DNA from: JALJPB01 sp963933115
Lineage (GTDB): Bacteria > Pseudomonadota > Gammaproteobacteria > Enterobacterales > Alteromonadaceae
Assembly (NCBI GenBank): GCA_963933115.1
Contig: CAWVSL010000012.1
Span: forward strand, 8,204 to 72,203
Reading direction: 5' to 3'
Length of the DNA: 64,000 bases
In this document: positions 34,173 through 42,753 of the stretch, in pieces
Numbering within the stretch: the stretch's first letter is position 1
Layout: every line of letters starts with the position of its first letter
Position numbers and translations under genes: made by a program
Notes under the pieces: generated by a model
Database searches by the model: none
The model's input: only the letters and a program-made list of their open reading frames with translations
What the model was told of the DNA's origin: nothing

Positions 34173-36770
34173 TTATGGATTCATCTTATCAAGTAAATTT
34201 TGAGCTATTACTCGTTGCTTTTCATCTCCTAAATTGACAATGTCATTCAAAATAACTTCCGCATTGTCTACATCACCGATTTCAATATAGACTTTAGCAA
34301 GATCTAACTTTGCAGCGAGCCCAAGCTCATCGTCATCAACATCAATATCCACATCATCATTAGCGGTAAACTCAGGAAAATCATCTAAACCAACATCTAT
34401 ATTATCTTTATCATAATTTTCATCTACTGTATTATTATCTAAGTTGTCAGAGATGTCGGAGAGTAAGGAGTCAACCGAAACAAATTCTTCATTTGAATCA
34501 TTCTTTTCTTCTGCTTCGAGGGGGACATCTTTGACAGTAAGTTCATCTTTTATATCGAGCAAGTCCACGCTAGTAGATACTTCAGATTCCTCTTCAATAT
34601 TGGCCAATAATTCATCAAAGTCTAAGTTATCTAAGTTTTGAATATCTTCTATTTCTGAAGTATCTGGAACTTCCTCATTATCATAGACAGCTGATAGCCC
34701 GTTACTTTCTTTTTCATCATTTAATAAATCAGACAATGTTGATTCATCAAAATCTGATGATATAGCTTCCATTGTTTCATCATCAATAGTGTCAATAACA
34801 TTATCATTAACAGATTTAATATCGGCAAGTAAATCATCGCCAATGTCTAGATAAGTATCGTCACTTAACTGTTCGTCATTAACTTTAGGAATCAACTGAT
34901 CAATATCAAGTTCATCTTCATTAAACTGTTCATCAGCTTCAGTAAGCTCGGAGGATAAATCATCCGCAAGAGTTTCTGCCGCTAATAAAACGTCGACAAC
35001 ATCGGGGTCAGTTACCTCATCATCAGTGGGCAATTCATCAATAATATCATCAGCTTCAGTAATCTCAGTAGGTAGATCATCAGTAGATTTTTCTTTTGCT
35101 AATAAAGCATCGACAGCATCGGGGTCAGTTACCTCATTATCAGCAGGCAATTCATCAATAACATTCTCAGCTAATAAATTATCAAGATCATCAACTTCAG
35201 TAATCTCAGTAGGTAGATCATCAGTAAATTTTTCTTTTGCTAATAAAGCATCGACAGCATCGGGGTCAGTTACCTCGTTATCAGCCGGCAGTTCATCAAT
35301 AATATTCTCAGCTAATAAATCATCAAAATCATCAGCTTCAGTAAACTCAGTAGGTAGATCATCAGCTAATATATTATCAAGATCATCAGCTTCAGTAGTC
35401 TCAGCAGGTAGATCATCAGTAAATTTTTCTTTTGCTAATAAAGCATCGACAGCATCGGGGTCAGTTACCTCATTATCAGCAGGCAGTTCATCGAGAGGTA
35501 AGTCATCTTCAATATCAATCGTTTCAACCGATTTATCTGATGATTTTTCTAAATTACTTTGCTCAATCTTTCCAGTGTCTACTAAAGTTTCTTGGTTCTC
35601 TTCTCTATTCGGCTCTTCATGATCTAAACTTGATAATAGTGGGTCTAAATTCCCTTCATCAACTGCAGTAGTAGGAAGCTCATCATCTATTATATCAAGA
35701 TCATCTAAGTCAATATCATCTAGGTCACTTTCATCTAAATCACTGTCATCTAAATCACTGTCATTGTCATTGGGAGCAATTAAAAGCTCATCATCTAACG
35801 ATGATTTTTCATCAATATAACTACTTTGATCAAGTTCTTGTTCTGGTGTTATCTTGTCAACTGCCGATTTTTCGGTCATGAGTGCATTAGGCTCATTGGA
35901 TTGGATTGGCTGATTTTTACTGAGTCGGATATAATATAAGAAAAATAGACCTAATAATAAAATGGCAGGAACTGTCATTAACAATGCAGTATAAACAGGA
36001 CTGGAGATAAAACTTTGACGTTGTAATTCTGCTTGCTCATTTTTGAGAATTTCATTTTGTTTATCAGTTTTTGTTAATTCTAATGCATCTTCTAAAATTA
36101 TAATGATTTCATTCAATTGCTGATTAGTTTCCTCAGATTGTGCAGCAGCATCTTGTAAATCTTCAACTTTACCATCAACTTTAACCAAACGAGTTCGCAA
36201 GTCTTCATTTTCTTTTAATAGTGTTTGCATGGCAGCAATAGAGTCTGACAAATCTTTTTGAATCGTATCTAATTGAAGTTTTTGGCTTTCTCCAAAAGAA
36301 CGCAACTGCTCATTAATTTCTATTTTTGCCTTATCAATATCTGTTTTCTTTAAACTTTTCTTTACAGGTGGACTAACTTTAGAAATCCATTTCCTTTCAT
36401 CAATATCAGCTTTTAGTTTTGCTGAATTCCCATTAATTGCTCTCATAGTTTCTACAGATGGAATATTAATTATTTCTCCTTCAACTAAATAATTAATATT
36501 ATCTTCAGCGAAAGCTTGTGGATTATTCAGATACAATGATTGCATGACCTGATAGACACTAAGGCTAGGATCTAATCTCACATTAAGGGCAATATTCCAA
36601 AGGGTATCACTTGGGCTAATTGGACCGTATTGAAGTGATATATTTTGATCTTGTAATTTGGGACCGCGAATGCTGATGCCAAGTTTATCTTCAGCAGCAA
36701 CTGAAACGTTAGTGGTAAGCGTTCCTATTATAATTACCTGCCACAAGCATAGGCTTAAAAATTTTACCAT
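34173..36770 (-). CDS. fimV: FimV/HubP family polar landmark protein
   Basis: This large bitopic inner-membrane protein of about 865 residues has a signal peptide (ending NVSVAA) and the FimV N-terminal core with ISLQYGPISPSDTLWNIAL. A LysM-like segment (NYLVEGEIINIPS) is followed by a coiled coil rich in Gln and Glu (about 160-240) and one membrane helix (about 265-285, YTALLMTVPAILLLGLFFLYYI). A very acidic cytoplasmic part and the conserved FimV C-terminal domain (LAAKLDLAKVYIEIGD) complete it. HubP/FimV proteins organise chemotaxis arrays, flagella, type IV pili and chromosome origins at the pole. The ATG at 36770 is preceded by AGGA; an upstream TTG at 36803 is not convincing. It contains tandem repeats. 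Confidence 0.9.
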   Translation of the reverse strand: MVKFLSLCLWQVIIIGTLTTNVSVAAEDKLGISIRGPKLQDQNISLQYGPISPSDTLWNIALNVRLDPSLSVYQVMQSLYLNNPQAFAEDNINYLVEGEIINIPSVETMRAINGNSAKLKADIDERKWISKVSPPVKKSLKKTDIDKAKIEINEQLRSFGESQKLQLDTIQKDLSDSIAAMQTLLKENEDLRTRLVKVDGKVEDLQDAAAQSEETNQQLNEIIIILEDALELTKTDKQNEILKNEQAELQRQSFISSPVYTALLMTVPAILLLGLFFLYYIRLSKNQPIQSNEPNALMTEKSAVDKITPEQELDQSSYIDEKSSLDDELLIAPNDNDSDLDDSDLDESDLDDIDLDDLDIIDDELPTTAVDEGNLDPLLSSLDHEEPNREENQETLVDTGKIEQSNLEKSSDKSVETIDIEDDLPLDELPADNEVTDPDAVDALLAKEKFTDDLPAETTEADDLDNILADDLPTEFTEADDFDDLLAENIIDELPADNEVTDPDAVDALLAKEKFTDDLPTEITEVDDLDNLLAENVIDELPADNEVTDPDAVDALLAKEKSTDDLPTEITEADDIIDELPTDDEVTDPDVVDVLLAAETLADDLSSELTEADEQFNEDELDIDQLIPKVNDEQLSDDTYLDIGDDLLADIKSVNDNVIDTIDDETMEAISSDFDESTLSDLLNDEKESNGLSAVYDNEEVPDTSEIEDIQNLDNLDFDELLANIEEESEVSTSVDLLDIKDELTVKDVPLEAEEKNDSNEEFVSVDSLLSDISDNLDNNTVDENYDKDNIDVGLDDFPEFTANDDVDIDVDDDELGLAAKLDLAKVYIEIGDVDNAEVILNDIVNLGDEKQRVIAQNLLDKMNP
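34981..35495 (-). repeat. Acidic tandem repeats inside fimV
   Basis: At least four imperfect copies of a unit containing NEVTDPDAVDALLAKEK followed by a variable TDDLP(A/T)E.TEADDL stretch occur here. DNA copies of the core lie near 34985, 35105, 35246 and 35441, with unequal spacing of roughly 115 to 195 bases. Copies 2 to 4 are nearly identical in DNA, which points to recent slippage or unequal exchange. HubP proteins of vibrios and shewanellae also carry acidic repeats. Confidence 0.85.
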
Positions 36771-36979
36771 CGAGGCTATCCTAATTATTTTTATTGATAT
36801 CAATTATATTTTGTTTTCAGTCGTTTAATTTAGCAAACAAAATAATATAGTTTGATATTTTAGTCTGTGCCAATCATTTGGCACGTTTCAAACCATATAA
36901 AACTTAGCAAATTTTATTCCAACTTTCATAATTATACTAACATAACCACTCTGTTTAATTAGAAAATTAACAGTAAAAA

Positions 36980-37028
36980 CAAAAAAATCAGAAACTTGTC
37001 ACTATATTAACGACTCGGTTCTGATTTT
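36980..37028 (-). terminator. Terminator of asd
   Basis: Stem AAAATCAGAA / TTCTGATTTT closing a 25-base partly paired loop, with a T-rich run on the minus strand. It begins about 28 bases after the asd stop. Confidence 0.7.
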
Positions 37029-37055
37029 CTTTAAAATTATTAATAAAACTATTCG

Positions 37056-38075
37056 TTATGATAAATAATTTTTCACAAGTAACTCAGCTATCTGAACACT
37101 ATTGGTTGCTGCACCTTTTCGAACATTATCAGCAACAATCCACATATTAATACCATGTGCATGACTTATATCTTCGCGGATACGGCCAACAAAAGTATCA
37201 TCTTTACCACTAGCATCGGTAATTTGAGTAGGAAAATCTTCATCATTATGACAAACAACAATACCTTCAGCTTGGCTTAATAATACTTTAACTTCTTCGG
37301 CAGAAATTGGAGTGCGGGTTTCAATATGAAGCGATTCACCGTGACCAAAAAATACAGGAACACGAACCGCTGTAGGATTGACTAAAATATTGTCATCACC
37401 TAGAATTTTTTTAGTTTCCCAAACCATTTTCATTTCTTCTTTGGTATAACCATTATCAAGAAACACATCAATTTGAGGGATAACATTAAACGCAATCTGG
37501 CGGGAAAAGTTTTTAGTTTCAACAGGTTTACCACTTAACAAATCAGCTGTTTGTTTAGCTAACTCATCCATTGCCGCTTTACCACCACCGGACACTGACT
37601 GATAAGTACAAACGTTAACGCGATCAATACCAACAGCATCATAAATCGGTTTGAGAGCAACCATCATTTGAATGGTAGAACAATTTGGGTTAGCAATAAT
37701 ATTTCGATTACGATAATCCGCTAAAGCGTGAGGATTTACTTCAGGTACAACTAATGGAATGTCATCTTCGTAACGAAACTCTGAGGTATTATCAATAACA
37801 ATACATCCCGCCTCACCTGCAATAGGTGCAAACTTTGCTGAAATTGCACCTCCAGCTGAAAAGAAGCCAATTTGAGCTTGACTCCAATCAAAGTTATCAG
37901 CATCAAGTACTTCAATGCTTTCGCCATTAAAGTCAATAAACTCACCGGCTGAACGAGCACTCGCTAATGGATAAAGCTTATTAATTGGAAAATCTCGTTC
38001 TTCAAGGATTTCTATGATAGTTTTACCTACTAATCCTGTTGCGCCAAGTACGCAAACATCAAATTTCTGTGCCAT
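37056..38075 (-). CDS. asd: Aspartate-semialdehyde dehydrogenase
   Basis: This enzyme reduces aspartyl phosphate to aspartate semialdehyde, the branch point to lysine, diaminopimelate, threonine and methionine. The 339-residue protein has the nucleotide-binding GATGLVGKTI, the catalytic C132 in NPNCSTIQM, SGGGKAAMDEL, and H in RVPVFFGHGE. This is the shorter USG-1/Gram-positive-like type rather than the 367-residue E. coli type. It follows pdxB by 16 bases and is probably co-transcribed. It works in the same pathway as lysC at the end of the window. Confidence 0.96.
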   Translation of the reverse strand: MAQKFDVCVLGATGLVGKTIIEILEERDFPINKLYPLASARSAGEFIDFNGESIEVLDADNFDWSQAQIGFFSAGGAISAKFAPIAGEAGCIVIDNTSEFRYEDDIPLVVPEVNPHALADYRNRNIIANPNCSTIQMMVALKPIYDAVGIDRVNVCTYQSVSGGGKAAMDELAKQTADLLSGKPVETKNFSRQIAFNVIPQIDVFLDNGYTKEEMKMVWETKKILGDDNILVNPTAVRVPVFFGHGESLHIETRTPISAEEVKVLLSQAEGIVVCHNDEDFPTQITDASGKDDTFVGRIREDISHAHGINMWIVADNVRKGAATNSVQIAELLVKNYLS

Positions 38076-38091
38076 GTCCCTCTCTCTTACA

Positions 38092-39213
38092 TTAGATTTT
38101 CTTATTAAAGCCTAGTAGATGTGGCACACCTTCAATGGCTGAATTTGACAAGGTAACTGTTATTGCAGAAAACTCCCTTCGCGCTGGGTAAGTTTTACGA
38201 ATATAATCGAAACCTTGACAGAGTATTTGTTGACGAAAAATAGCATCGTCACGCCTGACATCGTAAACCATTTTGACTAACTGGTTTAGTAAAACATCAC
38301 TAAATTCACCTTTTATTTCAACACTGTCAATTAATGGTATGGGTAAAAACTGACTCAGCTGTTTTTCTGGTAAAACTTTTAATTGTCGGCATAATGCCAG
38401 ATAGAGCATTTCGCTACCACGAGCTTTTCCTTCTAAGCTATAACCAGCAATATGGGCAGTGGCAATGTCAGCATACTCTATCAACTCATGCAAAATACTT
38501 GGTTCGTTCTCCCAAACATCTAACACCAAGGTTGTTTCCATACCTTGGTGTTTTAACTTTAATAATGCTTGATTATCAATAACTTCACCACGGCAGGCAT
38601 TAATTAATATTTGCTGCTTATTGAGTTTAGACAAACATAGGCTATCTAGTAAATGATAAGTAGGAAATTCTCCCTCATGAGTCAAAGGCACATGCAAAGA
38701 GATAACATCACAGGCTAACGCCTGGTTTAATGAAACAAAGTCACGTTGATCATTTGTCTGTGCTAAAAAAGGATCACACAAAAGATGTTTAATACCTAAT
38801 GCGGTTAATTTTTCACTTAATCGACTACCGGTATTACCTGCGCCAACAATACCAACCGTTTTATCTAGGACATTAAACCCTTTACGTTCAGCTAAAACGA
38901 CTAGAGCGCTAAGCACATATTCAGCAACAGAAATTGCATTGCAACCAGGGGCCGAAGTAAAAGCAATATTTTGTTCATTTAAATAAGCTTGATCGATATG
39001 ATCAACACCAATAGTCGCGGTACCAACAAAAACTAAATTATGATTAAGTCTCAGAAGATCTTTATTAACTTGAGTAATAGAACGCACTAACAAAACATCA
39101 GCATCACTCAACGCCTCAGCGGTTAAATCACGCCCTGAGAAAGGGATAAGCTGACCAAAGTTGCTAAAAAATTCTTTAGCGAAAGGCATATTTTCATCGT
39201 AAAATATTTTCAT
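38092..39213 (-). CDS. pdxB: Erythronate-4-phosphate dehydrogenase PdxB
   Basis: PdxB oxidises 4-phosphoerythronate in the DXP-dependent pyridoxal phosphate pathway. The 373-residue protein of the D-2-hydroxyacid dehydrogenase family starts KIFYDENMPFAKEFFSNFG, with the NAD-binding GIVGAGNTGSRL, the arginine in NACRGEVID, the glutamate in VLDVWENEP and the histidine in ATAHIAGYSLEGK. The C-terminal PdxB dimerisation domain is present. It precedes asd as in many gammaproteobacteria. Confidence 0.96.
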   Translation of the reverse strand: MKIFYDENMPFAKEFFSNFGQLIPFSGRDLTAEALSDADVLLVRSITQVNKDLLRLNHNLVFVGTATIGVDHIDQAYLNEQNIAFTSAPGCNAISVAEYVLSALVVLAERKGFNVLDKTVGIVGAGNTGSRLSEKLTALGIKHLLCDPFLAQTNDQRDFVSLNQALACDVISLHVPLTHEGEFPTYHLLDSLCLSKLNKQQILINACRGEVIDNQALLKLKHQGMETTLVLDVWENEPSILHELIEYADIATAHIAGYSLEGKARGSEMLYLALCRQLKVLPEKQLSQFLPIPLIDSVEIKGEFSDVLLNQLVKMVYDVRRDDAIFRQQILCQGFDYIRKTYPARREFSAITVTLSNSAIEGVPHLLGFNKKI

Positions 39214-39302
39214 TATTTGCAGCGTTTATTGGTTTCAGTTAGCTATTTTAATTTAACAGGTTTTATAAATAAAGATTGAATATCATAATATGGTACGAAA
39301 AT

Positions 39303-39341
39303 TAAAAAAAACCCCAAAATAATATAATTTTTTGGGGTTAT
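39303..39341 (-). terminator. Terminator of fabB
   Basis: Stem AACCCCAAAA / TTTTGGGGTT with a 10-base AT loop, followed on the minus strand by eight T. It lies 29 bases beyond the fabB stop codon. Confidence 0.9.
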
Positions 39342-39369
39342 TAATAAACTTTAAACTAAATATCGAATA

Positions 39370-40584
39370 CTAGCTTTTAAATTTTCTCATCAGTAATGTG
39401 GCGTTTGTACCACCAAAACCGAAGCTATTTGACATAACCATGTTTAGCTCAGTTTCACGCATTGTTGTCACAATATCCAGACCTTCAGCTTGCTCGTCTA
39501 AGGTGTCAATATTAATTGAAGGAGCGACAAAGTTATTCTCCATCATCAGCATAGAGAAAATAGCTTCATGAACACCAGCAGCACCTAGCGCATGACCTGT
39601 CATTGCTTTAGTTGCACTAATCGCTGGAGACTTTTTACCAAAGACTTCTTGAATGGCACCAAGCTCTTTAACATCGCCTACCGGAGTAGATGTGCCATGG
39701 GTGTTTAGGTAGTCAATTTCGCCTTCAACACCGTGCATCGCTTGTTGCATACAACGAACCGCACCTTCACCATTTGGTGCAACCATATCATAGCCATCAG
39801 AAGTTGCTCCATAGCCGACAATTTCAGCATAAATATGTGCGCCACGGGCAAGAGCATGTTCGAGCTCTTCAACCACCACCATACCGCCACCGCCAGCAAT
39901 AACAAAACCATCACGGTCAGCATCATAAGTTCGAGAAGCTTGCTCAGGGGTATCGTTGTACTTAGAAGATAACGCACCCATGCCGTCAAACATCATAGCT
40001 AATGACCAATCAACCTCTTCACCACCACCAGCAAAAACAATATCTTGTTTGCCAAGTTGAATAAGTTCTGCCGCATGGCCAATACAATGGGCGCTAGTTG
40101 CACAAGCAGAGCTAATAGAATAATTCACCCCTTTAATTTTAAAAGGTGTCGCCAAACAAGCCGAAATAGTACTCGACATAGTTTTAGGCACTGCATAAGG
40201 GCCAACACGCTTAATACCACGTGTACGTAATGTATCCGAAGAAGAAACAATATTAGCAGAGGAAGCGCCACCAGAGCCAGCAACAATACCTGTGCGGATA
40301 TTTGAGACTTGATCTTCAGTTAATTTTGCATCATCAATAGATTCTTGCATAGCAATATAAGCATAAGCAGCTGCATCACCCATAAAACGATAAGCTTTAC
40401 GATCAATCATTGATTTCGTATCAATATCAGGTTTACCCCAAACTTGACTGCGCAAACCGACTTCATCAAAACTTTCAGCTCTTGTGATACCTGAACGCCC
40501 TGCTTTCAATGACGATAATACTTCTTCTGCATTGTTGCCAATACTCGACACTATGCCTAAACCTGTGATAACTACACGTTTCAT
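39370..40584 (-). CDS. fabB: Beta-ketoacyl-ACP synthase I (FabB)
   Basis: FabB carries out the condensing steps of fatty acid elongation and is essential for unsaturated fatty acids, which matter for cold-adapted membranes. The 404-residue thiolase-fold protein has C161 in SISSACATSAHC, the histidines in LNTHGTSTPVGD and MTGHALGAAG, and the closing NSFGFGGTNATLLM. Length matches E. coli FabB (406). It is divergent from mnmC, the same arrangement as in E. coli. Confidence 0.96.
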   Translation of the reverse strand: MKRVVITGLGIVSSIGNNAEEVLSSLKAGRSGITRAESFDEVGLRSQVWGKPDIDTKSMIDRKAYRFMGDAAAYAYIAMQESIDDAKLTEDQVSNIRTGIVAGSGGASSANIVSSSDTLRTRGIKRVGPYAVPKTMSSTISACLATPFKIKGVNYSISSACATSAHCIGHAAELIQLGKQDIVFAGGGEEVDWSLAMMFDGMGALSSKYNDTPEQASRTYDADRDGFVIAGGGGMVVVEELEHALARGAHIYAEIVGYGATSDGYDMVAPNGEGAVRCMQQAMHGVEGEIDYLNTHGTSTPVGDVKELGAIQEVFGKKSPAISATKAMTGHALGAAGVHEAIFSMLMMENNFVAPSINIDTLDEQAEGLDIVTTMRETELNMVMSNSFGFGGTNATLLMRKFKS

Positions 40585-40722
40585 TTAATTAACCAACTTA
40601 AAATTTAAGAATTCGGGCGTATCATACAGACTTTCACCCACTTAACTGGTCCATCCAGCGTACACTTGTACTCTCATTTTATCATTAGTAAAAAAAATTA
40701 GAAAGTAAAAGGAGAAAAACAT

Positions 40723-40776
40723 ATGAATTTCATCTTATATAAACAAAAAATCAATCGTTTAAATACCAATAAGTAG
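40723..40776 (+). CDS. Possible 17-residue leader peptide upstream of mnmC
   Basis: The frame encodes MNFILYKQKINRLNTNK, preceded by an excellent ribosome binding site AAAGGAG 8 bases before the ATG, better than those of most genes here. It ends about 100 bases before mnmC, but the predicted mnmC promoter lies between them, so it need not share the transcript. It may be translated or may be chance; the sequence shows no attenuator-like codon run. Confidence 0.3.
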   Translation: MNFILYKQKINRLNTNK

Positions 40777-40801
40777 GGATAAGCAGAAGCCTCTACTGTT
40801 A

Positions 40802-40831
40802 TTCACCTTAGTCACAAAAACTTGCTATAAT
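40802..40831 (+). promoter_or_regulatory. Predicted extended -10 promoter of mnmC
   Basis: A TATAAT hexamer at 40826-40831 carries the extended TGC before it, with a weak -35 TTCACC at 40802-40807 (18-base spacer). Transcription would start near 40838, about 40 bases before the GTG of mnmC. Confidence 0.6.
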
Positions 40832-40878
40832 ACCATCGTTAATTTTTATTCATCTCATAAATACATCAAGGCGTTAGA

Positions 40879-42201
40879 GTGCAAAAAAAAGCTGCAACAA
40901 TTAATAAGACGGGTAAAGTAACCGCTCAATTTCTACAAAGTAAACTCTCTAATAAAGGTTATCAATTAAGACCTCAAATAACCAAACCAGAGCAAGTTGC
41001 TATTATTGGTGGTGGTATTGCTTCTGCTTGTGCTGCTTTTGCCTTGAGTAAACAAGGTGTCAACGTTACCTTGTACTGCCAAGAAAGTAGAGTGGCTCAA
41101 GGTGCATCAAGTAATTCAATTGCAGCTGTTTACCCATTACTTCACCAGCAAAAAGATGACATTAGCGAATTTTATCAACAGGCCTTTGGGCGGGCAAAAA
41201 GCCTATATCAAGAGTTACTCGCCAGTGGATTTTCATTTAGCCATGACTGGTGTGGTTTACTCGATGTCAGTTATAAAAGTGCACTACAAGATCGCCAACA
41301 ACAATTTGATAAAATAAATGCTTGGCCTGAGACGTTAATTCATAGTATTAATGCAAAACAAGCAAGTAACATTGCCGGTATTGACTTGAAATTTGGCGGC
41401 TTATTTATGCCTAATGCAGGTTGGGTAGCGCCTGGTGAGTTAGTGGAACAATTACTTAATGCGGCAGAAAAAAGTAATCATTTACGTATTGAAACCTCAA
41501 CAAAAGTCGAGTCTATTGAAAAAGCTGATGATGGAACTTGGCAGTTAAAAACTAACAAAGGTAACATCAGTGAAAAATTGCTTATCGTCTGTGGTGGTGC
41601 TGAAACTCTCCGTATTAATATAGTAAACGAATTACCATTAACCTCAGTTCGGGGCCAAATCACTGACATGAAAACTAATGACAAAATAAAAAACTTATCA
41701 ACAGTACTTTGCCATAAAGGTTATTTAACGCCTCAAAACAATAATATACATTGTATTGGCGCAACATTTGATAAAGATGACTTTGATACAGAGGTGCGTG
41801 AAGAAGATGATAATTTTAATCTCAATATGCTTAATCAATGCTTACCCGAAGTAACGCAATGGCAACGTTCTGATATCAACAAAAGCAAAGCAAGGTTACG
41901 TTGTATGACGCCTGACCATTTGCCGATGGTAGGTGCAATGCCTAATATCAAAGCACATCAAGAAATATACCCCCACTTAGCAAAAGATAAAAATTGGAAA
42001 TATAACCAAGCAGCACCTTGTATTGAAAACTTATATGTAATGACAGGTTTTGGGGCAAGAGGCCTTTGTTCCGCACCTTTACTTGCTGATATTCTTACTG
42101 CTGACATCTGCGGAACACCTTATCCTGTAGACAGTAAAATACTATTTAACTTAAGCCCGAATCGATTTGTTATTAGAGATCTTATCAAAAGGAAAATTTA
42201 G
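40879..42201 (+). CDS. mnmC: FAD-dependent tRNA 5-carboxymethylaminomethyl-2-thiouridine oxidoreductase (MnmC2 domain only)
   Basis: The protein matches the C-terminal half of bifunctional MnmC, which removes the carboxymethyl group of cmnm5(s2)U34 in tRNA before methylation. The FAD-binding motif VAIIGGGIASACAAFAL is at residues 40-56. It is followed by VTLYCQESRVAQGASSNS, AVYPLLHQQ, GGLFMPNAGWV, RCMTPDHLPMVG and TGFGARGLCSAPLLAD. At 440 residues it lacks the about 240-residue N-terminal methyltransferase domain of the usual 650-690-residue enzyme. The 294-base upstream interval shows no trace of it. The start is GTG at 40879 with CAAGG 8-9 bases upstream. Its place beside fabB is the standard one for mnmC. 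Confidence 0.9.
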   Translation: MQKKAATINKTGKVTAQFLQSKLSNKGYQLRPQITKPEQVAIIGGGIASACAAFALSKQGVNVTLYCQESRVAQGASSNSIAAVYPLLHQQKDDISEFYQQAFGRAKSLYQELLASGFSFSHDWCGLLDVSYKSALQDRQQQFDKINAWPETLIHSINAKQASNIAGIDLKFGGLFMPNAGWVAPGELVEQLLNAAEKSNHLRIETSTKVESIEKADDGTWQLKTNKGNISEKLLIVCGGAETLRINIVNELPLTSVRGQITDMKTNDKIKNLSTVLCHKGYLTPQNNNIHCIGATFDKDDFDTEVREEDDNFNLNMLNQCLPEVTQWQRSDINKSKARLRCMTPDHLPMVGAMPNIKAHQEIYPHLAKDKNWKYNQAAPCIENLYVMTGFGARGLCSAPLLADILTADICGTPYPVDSKILFNLSPNRFVIRDLIKRKI

Positions 42202-42753
42202 CTTTTTAATATGAGCTATAAAAAACACAAATAAACTAACAACAGTTGAGTCACAGTTGTTCACTTTGTAAAGCCTTACCAAAATAAATAATCCCAATAA
42301 GTAATTGAAATATATTTATTTTTAATATTTTAATTCAGAATTCTTGGTTATAAAATTACATTTTGCATAATGAAATACGATGTTTGTCTCAACCCATCAT
42401 ATTTACTTAGTGGCTCTAGTTAAGTAAAAAGAATCTAACAGGATGCAAACTAGAGAATTAATGAATACATTAATTTACAAAATAATGAGCAAAATTAAAC
42501 GAGTAATTAACACTCGGGATATTTTAGCCGATTAATTAGTGATATCATACGCGATTAAAAAATAGCGTAATACTTAGCAGAACCAATAATTGACTAAAAT
42601 CAATGGCGATTAATTTTCAAAGAGTATAATGACTTAATAGCTCGGTATTGAGATTAAGTACAACGCAAAAGTTATATAATTAGACTATTTTAAGATGATC
42701 AATAGATTAATCTGTCTGATATGATCAAAAAATTAGAAAATTAAGGAAGTAAA
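42202..42753. other. Long intergenic stretch before the branched-chain aminotransferase
   Basis: About 550 AT-rich bases hold no convincing gene. A 30-codon frame at 42443-42535 lacks a properly spaced ribosome binding site. Regulatory hints are an isolated TATAAT at 42625-42630 without a clear -35, two direct TGATCA sites at 42696-42701 and 42722-42727 flanking GATTAATC, and the AAGGAAG ribosome binding site just before 42754. The length suggests a regulated promoter. Confidence 0.5.

Noticed and set aside
34981..35495. Regularly recurring DNA repeats that could look like a CRISPR array
   Set aside because: The units are in frame inside fimV, unequal in spacing, and encode conserved acidic residues; there are no spacers and no cas genes.
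35026..35622. 198-codon frame on the plus strand opposite fimV
   Set aside because: Its serine-rich repetitive translation is simply the antisense of the acidic FimV repeats; it has no ribosome binding site and fimV is clearly the real gene.
39690..40230. Several plus-strand frames opposite fabB
   Set aside because: They overlap the clearly identified fabB gene, are rich in His/Arg typical of antisense translation, and have no start signals.
42443..42535. 30-codon frame upstream of the branched-chain aminotransferase gene, considered as an attenuation leader
   Set aside because: It has no run of Leu, Ile or Val codons, the AGG is directly against the ATG, and there is no terminator between it and the aminotransferase gene.
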